The position numbers were made by a program, and so were the translations under genes. A stretch of 12,287 bases of DNA from Flavobacteriaceae bacterium (GTDB taxonomy: Bacteria > Bacteroidota > Bacteroidia > Flavobacteriales > Flavobacteriaceae). Positions within the stretch are counted from its first letter, which is position 1, and each line of letters opens with the position of its first letter. Where the stretch lies: contig CANCFZ010000055.1 of assembly GCA_947377425.1 (NCBI GenBank), positions 1 to 12,287 on the forward strand. Direction: 5' to 3'. The notes under the pieces are model-generated. The model did not search any database and was not told the DNA's origin. It worked only from the letters and a program-made list of their open reading frames with translations. Shown here one piece after another: positions 7,312 to 12,287 of this stretch.

Positions 7312-8748
7312 ATGAACGTATCACTTATATTAATTATCCTTTTAATTGGTGCTTTGGCAACTTTCCTTTCTGGAGATAAATTCGCTTCTAAAGTGGCTTT
7401 ATTCTTTAGTTTATTGGCTTTAGGTTGTACAACTGTATTAGTAAATCACTTTTTAGGCGGAGTTGACATCAGCTTAAACAATCCTTGGATTTTACAACCC
7501 AACGTTTCTTTTGCTTTAAAAGCTGATGGTTTGGCATTAGCAATGGTTTTATTGACCGTTTCTTTAACCCCAATTATCATCTTTTCTTCTTTTGGAAATA
7601 CTTTTAATAAATCCAAAAACTTCTACGCATTAGTATTGTTCATGGCGTTTGCAATGACAGGAACTTTTCTAGCTGCTGATGGATTGTTGTATTATATCTT
7701 CTGGGAATTATCATTACTACCAATCTATTTTATCGCTTTAGTTTGGGGTAATGGCGATGCTGAAGAACGCAAAAAAGCAGTTGTCAAATTTTTTATTTAC
7801 ACATTAGCTGGATCACTATTCATGTTAATTGCTTTTGCCTATTTATATACTAAAGCTGGTAGTTTCTTAGTATCAGATTTAACCAAATTAGATTTAACGG
7901 CAACGGAACAAACTTGGATTTTCTTCGCATTCTTTTTAGCCTATGCTATTAAAATTCCGATTATACCATTTCACACTTGGCAAGCAAAAGTATACCAAAA
8001 AGCACCAACTGTTGGAACAATGCTTTTGTCTGGTATTATGCTAAAAATGGGATTGTACAGCGTTATTCGTTGGCAATTACCAATTGCACCTTTAGCTGCA
8101 AAAACTTATATGCCAGTTTTAATTGGATTGAGCATTGCTGGAGTAATTTATGGTTCAATCGTGGCTTTGCGTCAAAAAGATTTGAAGAAATTATTAGCTT
8201 ATTCGTCATTAGCTCACGTTGGATTAATCGCTGCCGGATGTTATACTTTAACAGAAGCTGGTTTGAGCGGTGCCGTTTCTCAAATGATTGCGCACGGATT
8301 TGTAATCGTAGGCTTATTCTTTGCTGCGGAAGTAATTTTTAGAAGATTTGAAACTAATAAAATTGCAGATTTAGGTGGAATTCGTTCACAAACACCAAAA
8401 TTTACTTCAATGTTTATGATCATCGTTTTGGCTTCTGTTGCTTTACCTGGAACGTTCAATTTTATTGGAGAATTCACCGTTTTATACAGTTTGTCTCAAG
8501 TGAATGTTTGGTTCGCAGTTTTAGGTGGAACAACTATTATTTTGGGAGCTTATTACATGTTGAAAATGTTCCAAAATGTAATGCTTGGAGAAACAAACAC
8601 AACCATTTTTGCAGATGTTACACCAAGTGAAACACTAGTTTTTATAGTTATAATTGCCTTTTTACTTTTCTACGGATTGTATCCAAAACCAATCGTAGAT
8701 TTGGTAAATCCTAGCATCGTTGAAATTCTAAAGCAAATTAATAGATAG
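7312..8748 (+). CDS. nuoM: NADH-quinone oxidoreductase subunit M (antiporter-like proton channel)
   Basis: NuoM (ND4 family) is the middle antiporter-like subunit of the proton-pumping membrane arm. The 478-residue protein has about 14 transmembrane helices. Residues matching the channel are E132 in FWELSLLPIYFIALVWG (130-146), K214 in AIKIPIIPFHTWQAK (212-226), K245 in GIMLKMGLYSVIRW, H328 in the MIAHGF segment, and E387 in FNFIGEFTVL. The LRQKDLKKLLAYSSLAHVG segment (286-304) is a strong family signature. The start MNVSLILIIL fits a first transmembrane helix. It follows nuoL after 10 nt. The 57-nt spacer to nuoN is the longest in this part of the operon. Confidence 0.98.
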   Translation: MNVSLILIILLIGALATFLSGDKFASKVALFFSLLALGCTTVLVNHFLGGVDISLNNPWILQPNVSFALKADGLALAMVLLTVSLTPIIIFSSFGNTFNKSKNFYALVLFMAFAMTGTFLAADGLLYYIFWELSLLPIYFIALVWGNGDAEERKKAVVKFFIYTLAGSLFMLIAFAYLYTKAGSFLVSDLTKLDLTATEQTWIFFAFFLAYAIKIPIIPFHTWQAKVYQKAPTVGTMLLSGIMLKMGLYSVIRWQLPIAPLAAKTYMPVLIGLSIAGVIYGSIVALRQKDLKKLLAYSSLAHVGLIAAGCYTLTEAGLSGAVSQMIAHGFVIVGLFFAAEVIFRRFETNKIADLGGIRSQTPKFTSMFMIIVLASVALPGTFNFIGEFTVLYSLSQVNVWFAVLGGTTIILGAYYMLKMFQNVMLGETNTTIFADVTPSETLVFIVIIAFLLFYGLYPKPIVDLVNPSIVEILKQINR

Positions 8749-8805
8749 ATAATAATTTTGGAAAGGCGACATGAAAATTTCGAATTCCTAAATCAATAAA
8801 TAAAA
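8749..8805 (+). promoter_or_regulatory. nuoM-nuoN spacer with a possible -7 box and a six-codon mini-ORF
   Basis: This 57-nt spacer is unusually long for the operon. It contains TAATTTTG (8753-8760), which fits the Bacteroidota -7 promoter consensus TAnnTTTG. I see no convincing TTTG -33 element at the right distance upstream, so an internal promoter is only a possibility. GGAAAGG (8760-8766) lies shortly before an ATG at 8771 that opens a six-codon frame (MKISNS) ending at 8791, so a short leader peptide could be translated ahead of nuoN. AT-rich DNA of this kind yields such matches by chance. Confidence 0.2.
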
Positions 8806-10206
8806 ATGAATACATTAATAGCAATATCAGGTTTAGGCGTTTTTTGTCTTATAGCTGAAATATTTAATTTTAGAAAAGCAATTGTTCCTGTAGTAATCTT
8901 AGGATTAGTAGCCGTTTTAGGAACAACACTAAATCTTTGGTCTTTTGGCACATTAGCCAATGACAGCTATACTAACATGATTGTTGTAGATAAATTTTCA
9001 TCTGCATTTTCATCGTTATTTATTCTTCTTGCTATATTTATTATTGCAATGGGATATGATGTTTATAAAGATCATCCAACCAAAATTTCAGATTATATTG
9101 CCATCAAAATATTTCTTCTTGCCGGTGCAATTGCCATGGTTTCGTTCTCCAATTTATCTATGTTTTTCTTAGGAATTGAAACACTTTCTATTGCATTATA
9201 CATCTTAGCCGGAAGCAGTAGATTGGACATAAAAAGTAACGAAGCTGGTATGAAATATTTCCTAATGGGTTCATTCGCATCTGGAATCATATTGTTTGGA
9301 ATTTGTTTAATTTATGGTGCGATGGGAAGTTTTGACGTTAGAGAAATTAGCGAAGCATCTGTTTCTGCCGAATTACCTGTTTGGTTTCCTATTGGAGTTG
9401 TTTTGGTAGTAATCGGAATGTTGTTTAAAATTGCAGCTGTTCCATTTCATTTTTGGGCTCCAGATGTTTACGAGGGTTCACCAACACTAGTTACAACAAC
9501 AATGAGTACTTTGGTAAAAGTGGTTGCTGTAGCTACATTATACAAATTAGTTACGGTTTTAAACTTGAATTTATCGTTTGATAATGAAAATATGCTAACT
9601 TCATTTCAACTAATCGTAGTTATCGTATCCATTGCGTCAATGACCATCGGAAACATTATGGCATTACGTCAAACGAATGTCAAACGTATGCTTGCATTTT
9701 CTGGAATTTCTCATGCAGGATTTATGCTAATGGCTTTATTGACATTGGCAAATTCATCAACAACTTTGTTATATTATGCTTCGGCTTATGCTTTAGCAGG
9801 AATTGCATCATTTGCTGTGATTATAAATGTTACCAAAAATAAAGACAACGAAGACATCATCAACTTTAACGGTTTAGCAAAAACAAATCCGTTACTGGCA
9901 GCAATTTTAACAGCATCACTTTTATCTATGGCTGGAATTCCGATTTTTTCTGGATTTTTTGCTAAGTTCATGTTGTTCACTCAAACCATTCAAGCGGGAT
10001 ATTTAGTAGTAGTTATTGCTGGTGTAATCAATTCGATTATCAGTGTTGGTTACTATTTCAAATTGATTTTGGCTATGTACACCAAAGAACCAACCGAAGA
10101 AAAACAAGCAACTCCGTTTGTATATTATGCCGTTGGAACGGTTTCAATTTTATTAAATATCATCATCGGATTATATCCATCTTTGGTTACCAATTTATTG
10201 AAATAA
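8806..10206 (+). CDS. nuoN: NADH-quinone oxidoreductase subunit N (antiporter-like proton channel)
   Basis: NuoN (ND2 family) is the proximal antiporter-like proton-translocating subunit of the membrane arm, next to NuoK. The 466-residue product has about 14 transmembrane segments. Expected charged channel residues are seen: E125 in FFLGIETLSIALYILAGS (120-137), K208 in MLFKIAAVPFHFWAPDVYEG (205-224), K238 in STLVKVVAVATL, and K387 in FSGFFAKF. The segment MALRQTNVKRMLAFSGISHAG (285-305) is a family signature. The start at 8806 is preceded by an A-rich stretch typical of Bacteroidota initiation regions and gives the expected N-terminal helix. It is the last gene of the operon, and an intrinsic terminator begins 24 nt after its stop. 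Confidence 0.98.
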   Translation: MNTLIAISGLGVFCLIAEIFNFRKAIVPVVILGLVAVLGTTLNLWSFGTLANDSYTNMIVVDKFSSAFSSLFILLAIFIIAMGYDVYKDHPTKISDYIAIKIFLLAGAIAMVSFSNLSMFFLGIETLSIALYILAGSSRLDIKSNEAGMKYFLMGSFASGIILFGICLIYGAMGSFDVREISEASVSAELPVWFPIGVVLVVIGMLFKIAAVPFHFWAPDVYEGSPTLVTTTMSTLVKVVAVATLYKLVTVLNLNLSFDNENMLTSFQLIVVIVSIASMTIGNIMALRQTNVKRMLAFSGISHAGFMLMALLTLANSSTTLLYYASAYALAGIASFAVIINVTKNKDNEDIINFNGLAKTNPLLAAILTASLLSMAGIPIFSGFFAKFMLFTQTIQAGYLVVVIAGVINSIISVGYYFKLILAMYTKEPTEEKQATPFVYYAVGTVSILLNIIIGLYPSLVTNLLK

Positions 10207-10230
10207 GAAAAAATAGACTTAAATTATAAC

Positions 10231-10260
10231 AACCATCAAAAGCAATTTAGGTGGTTTTTT
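10231..10260 (+). terminator. Intrinsic terminator of the nuo operon
   Basis: AACCATC (10231-10237) pairs with GGTGGTT (10250-10256), giving a 7-bp stem with one T-G wobble and a 12-nt loop. It runs directly into six T residues (10255-10260) and further AT-rich sequence. It lies 24 nt past the nuoN stop and before the umuC leader, so it would separate the nuo transcript from the umuC-umuD unit. Confidence 0.8.
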
Positions 10261-10287
10261 ATTTATCAACAATCCACAAAATTAACT

Positions 10288-10320
10288 TTTGTAAATCATC
10301 GACATAAAATCATATTCTGT
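10288..10320 (+). promoter_or_regulatory. Candidate umuC promoter
   Basis: TTTG at 10288-10291 could be a Bacteroidota -33 element. TATTCTG beginning at 10313 is an imperfect -7 element (consensus TAnnTTTG), with a 21-nt spacing. Transcription would then begin only a few bases before the umuC ATG, giving a very short leader. A separate promoter is expected here because a terminator lies just upstream, but the match itself is weak. Confidence 0.3.
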
Positions 10321-10330
10321 AATTTTACAA
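10289..10330. promoter_or_regulatory. Inverted and direct repeats in the umuC leader, candidate operator
   Basis: TTGTAAA (10289-10295) and TTTACAA (10324-10330) are a perfect 7-bp inverted repeat separated by 28 nt. Between them AAATCAT occurs twice (10293-10299 and 10307-10313), 14 bp apart start to start. The arms flank the candidate promoter and the right arm abuts the umuC start, so they could be binding sites for a repressor controlling this mutagenesis unit. I do not recognise a known LexA box, and repeats of this length can arise by chance in AT-rich DNA. Confidence 0.25.
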
Positions 10331-10331
10331 G

Positions 10332-11606
10332 ATGTATGCTTTAGTCGATTGTAACAATTTTTATGCTTCGTGCGAACGCGTTTTCCAACCTCAATATATT
10401 GGAAAACCAGTTGTTATTTTATCTAATAACGACGGTTGTGTAATCTCTAGAAGTAATGAAGCCAAAGCGGTTGGTGTTCCAATGGGCGCACCCGAATTTA
10501 AAATCCGTGATTTAATTAAAGAAAAAAATGTCAAAGTTTTTTCGTCTAATTATCCTTTGTATGGTGATTTGAGTAACCGTGTAATGAAAATTCTGGAAGC
10601 ATACACACCAAATTTAGAAATTTACAGCATTGATGAAGCCTTTCTAAATTTTGACGGAATGTCAATTGCCGATTATCACGACTATGGAATTCAAATGAAA
10701 AACCGCGTGCAAAAGTGGGTTGGAATTCCGGTTTGTGTTGGCTTTGCTCCTACTAAAGCTTTATCAAAAGTTGCCAATAGAATTGCCAAAAAATTTCAAG
10801 AAAGAACACAAGGAATTTATGTAATTGATACGGATGAAAAACGAATCAAGGCACTAAAATGGACCAAGATTGAAGACGTGTGGGGAATTGGTTTTCGATT
10901 GAGAAAAAAAATGATCGCTCACAACATTCTTACAGCTTACGATTTTACAAAACCGCAATACGAAGCATGGATTAAAAAAGAAATGGGCGTAATTGGCATG
11001 CGATTAAAATATGAATTAGAAGGAAAATCGGTTTTAGATTTAGAACCCATTAAAGAACAGAAAAAAAGTATTGCCACCACAAGAAGTTTTCCAAAACAAA
11101 TTTCAGATTTTGATGATTTGAGAGAACGTGTAGCCACTTTTGCGGCAGTTTGTGCAGAGAAATTACGAAAACAAAACTCGTGTTGCCAAACCATTATTGT
11201 AATGCTAGTTATAGACAAACACAAATATGAAAATCAAAAATATTATTTCAACAAAGCCATAACATTGCCGTATGCCACCAATTCAACTATAACAATTTCA
11301 AATACTGCAATTGCTATGTTAAAAGAATTGTATGCTGGAAATGAAAATATAAAATTCAAAAAAGCTGGTGTTATCGTTACCGAAGTGATTGACGAAAATA
11401 AGAAACAATTTCAGTTATTTGAAGAAGAAAATCCAAAACACTTAGCATTAATGAAAGCAATGGATTATCTCAATACAAAAATTGGAGATAGAAAAGTAAA
11501 GTTAGGAACCCAAAATTTAAACCTAACTTGGAACATGAATCAGAAACATTTATCACCAAGATTCACAACAAAATTTAAAGAAATACTAGAAATAAAATGT
11601 CAGTAA
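10332..11606 (+). CDS. umuC: Y-family translesion DNA polymerase V catalytic subunit (UmuC)
   Basis: UmuC is the error-prone polymerase that, with processed UmuD, copies past DNA lesions. The 424-residue product matches the family's usual length. Catalytic acidic residues are visible as D6 (YALVDCNNFYASCERV, with Y11 at the steric-gate position) and D101-E102 in IYSIDEAFLNFDG. VCVGFAPTKALSKVANRIAKK occurs at 134-154, and the helix-hairpin-helix region EDVWGIGFRLRKKM at 181-194. The little-finger domain (about 240-350) follows. QFQLF (359-363) fits the QxxLF sliding-clamp binding motif at the place where UmuC carries it. The end (about 389-420, LNLTW...LSPRFTTKF) looks like the DUF4113 tail. 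Its final 10 nt overlap umuD, suggesting translational coupling. A terminator upstream separates it from the nuo operon. Confidence 0.95.
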   Translation: MYALVDCNNFYASCERVFQPQYIGKPVVILSNNDGCVISRSNEAKAVGVPMGAPEFKIRDLIKEKNVKVFSSNYPLYGDLSNRVMKILEAYTPNLEIYSIDEAFLNFDGMSIADYHDYGIQMKNRVQKWVGIPVCVGFAPTKALSKVANRIAKKFQERTQGIYVIDTDEKRIKALKWTKIEDVWGIGFRLRKKMIAHNILTAYDFTKPQYEAWIKKEMGVIGMRLKYELEGKSVLDLEPIKEQKKSIATTRSFPKQISDFDDLRERVATFAAVCAEKLRKQNSCCQTIIVMLVIDKHKYENQKYYFNKAITLPYATNSTITISNTAIAMLKELYAGNENIKFKKAGVIVTEVIDENKKQFQLFEEENPKHLALMKAMDYLNTKIGDRKVKLGTQNLNLTWNMNQKHLSPRFTTKFKEILEIKCQ

Positions 11607-12037
11607 AAAAAGAAGATGCCTTAACTTTTTATCGTCCCGATTTTGAAAGCGACATTAAAATTCCTTATATAAAAGAAGGAGTTTCGGCTGGATTTCCATC
11701 GCCGGCAACCGATTTTATGGAAAATGATATCGACTTGAATAAAGAATTATGCAAAAATCCGTTAGCAACATTTTACATAAAAGTGAAAGGAAATTCAATG
11801 GTCAATGCCGGAATAAACGACAAAGACATTCTAATAGTTGACCGAAGTTTAGAGCCACAAGACAACAAAATTGCCGTATGTTTCATCGATGGTGAATTTA
11901 CTGTAAAACGAATTAAAGTCGAAAAAGACTGCGTTTATTTAATGCCAGAAAATAAAAATTACCAACCCATAAAAGTCACAGACGAAAATGAGTTGATAAT
12001 TTGGGGTATAGTTATCTATGTTATTAAAAACATGTAA
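11597..12037 (+). CDS. umuD: DNA polymerase V accessory subunit, S24-family autoprotease (UmuD)
   Basis: UmuD is a RecA-stimulated self-cleaving protein whose shortened form (UmuD') joins UmuC to make polymerase V. The 146-residue product consists of the S24 peptidase domain alone, with no DNA-binding helix-turn-helix, so it is UmuD rather than LexA. The serine-lysine dyad is S67 in VKGNSMVNAG and K104 in GEFTVKRI. The expected cleavage site is A31-G32 in GVSAGFPSPA, upstream of the catalytic serine at the normal distance. The start overlaps the end of umuC by 10 nt (ATGTCAGTAA), so the gene order is umuC then umuD, opposite to the E. coli operon. The stop lies 6 nt from the end of coding-like sequence on the opposite strand. 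No terminator hairpin is evident after it. Confidence 0.93.
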   Translation: MSVKKEDALTFYRPDFESDIKIPYIKEGVSAGFPSPATDFMENDIDLNKELCKNPLATFYIKVKGNSMVNAGINDKDILIVDRSLEPQDNKIAVCFIDGEFTVKRIKVEKDCVYLMPENKNYQPIKVTDENELIIWGIVIYVIKNM

Positions 12038-12043
12038 AAATTT

Positions 12044-12287
12044 CTACCAAAAAATAGTGTACAAAGCGGCTACAATAGAAACAATTATCAACATTCCAAC
12101 AGAGAAACTTGGCGGCATTTTAAACATAGTTTTATAAACATTTTCCAAAAGTTCGCAGCAAATAGAAAAAGGCCAACGGCAGAAAAAAAGTAATAATGAT
12201 TACTTGAAACAACAATAGAAAATACTGCTCCTTAGCATAATAATTATCACTAAAAAGAATATAAAACCCTGTTCCCAATAGCGGAAT
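12044..12287 (-). pseudogene. Possible frameshifted or decayed membrane-protein gene, cut by the window edge
   Basis: Read on the minus strand from the right edge, one frame runs open from 12287 to a TAA at 12132-12134 and encodes 51 hydrophobic residues. It includes IPLLGTGFYILFSDNYY near the edge and FFLPLAFFYLLRTFGK before the stop. This wording resembles, from memory only, a family of roughly 200-residue flavobacterial membrane proteins of unknown function, in which the chain would continue well beyond this point. A second frame, offset by one base around the GGAAAATG at about 12141-12148, carries MPPSFSVGMLIIVSIVAALYTIFW as a membrane-like tail. It ends at a TAG at 12044-12046, convergent with umuD and 6 nt away. 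Deleting a single A would join the frames. The gene may be frameshifted, internally deleted, or these may be unrelated pieces. The N-terminus lies outside the window. Confidence 0.35.

Noticed and set aside
7977..8342. 121-codon plus-strand frame inside nuoM.
   Set aside because: It lies wholly within the conserved nuoM coding region in another frame, with a cysteine-, serine- and asparagine-rich composition typical of a shadow frame.
10937..11224. 95-codon minus-strand frame opposite umuC.
   Set aside because: It overlaps the conserved little-finger region of umuC entirely, with no promoter, motif or family resemblance.
11597..12037. Possible LexA or phage-type repressor instead of UmuD.
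   Set aside because: The protein lacks an N-terminal DNA-binding domain and sits directly with umuC. Its size and A-G cleavage site match UmuD.
12038..12043. Bidirectional terminator between umuD and the convergent minus-strand sequence.
   Set aside because: The gap is 6 nt, and I found no inverted repeat with a T-run in either direction around it.

Overview
The window looks like the chromosome of an AT-rich member of the Bacteroidota, most likely Flavobacterium or a close relative in the Flavobacteriaceae. The basis is the low GC content, the lack of Shine-Dalgarno sequences before most starts, a shortened NuoG with no C-terminal molybdopterin-like domain, and protein wording that matches what I know of Flavobacterium respiratory genes. 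The genus is an inference; no database search was possible.

Positions 1-10206 hold the downstream ten genes of a proton-pumping NADH:quinone oxidoreductase (respiratory complex I) operon, all on the + strand, in the order nuoE-F-G-H-I-J-K-L-M-N. The genes are tightly packed: gaps are 1-11 nt, except 37 nt before nuoG and 57 nt before nuoN, and nuoG overlaps nuoH by 8 nt. NuoE, NuoF and NuoG form the NADH-oxidising peripheral arm (FMN and iron-sulfur clusters). NuoI carries electrons to the quinone site, which NuoH helps to form. NuoL, M and N are the antiporter-like proton channels, and NuoJ and NuoK complete the membrane arm. The genes for NuoA-D would lie upstream of the window. A good intrinsic terminator at 10231-10260 closes the operon.

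Positions 10332-12037 hold a separate two-gene unit for translesion DNA polymerase V: umuC (Y-family polymerase) followed by umuD (S24 self-cleaving accessory protein). The two genes overlap by 10 nt, and their order is the reverse of the textbook umuD-umuC arrangement. The short leader before umuC contains an inverted repeat and a direct repeat that could be regulatory.

The last 240 bases (12044-12287) carry minus-strand coding signal for a membrane protein that enters from the right edge. Its reading frame appears broken: one frame stops at 12132, and a second membrane-like frame runs to a stop at 12044, only 6 nt from the end of umuD. This may be a decayed gene.

I found no mobile elements, CRISPR array, tRNA or rRNA. 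Most of the window is conserved core metabolism. I do not see strong evidence for a previously undescribed system. The items most worth a second look are the unusual cysteine set at the end of the short NuoG, the hairpin element before nuoG, the reversed umuC-umuD pair with its leader, and the broken gene at the right edge.
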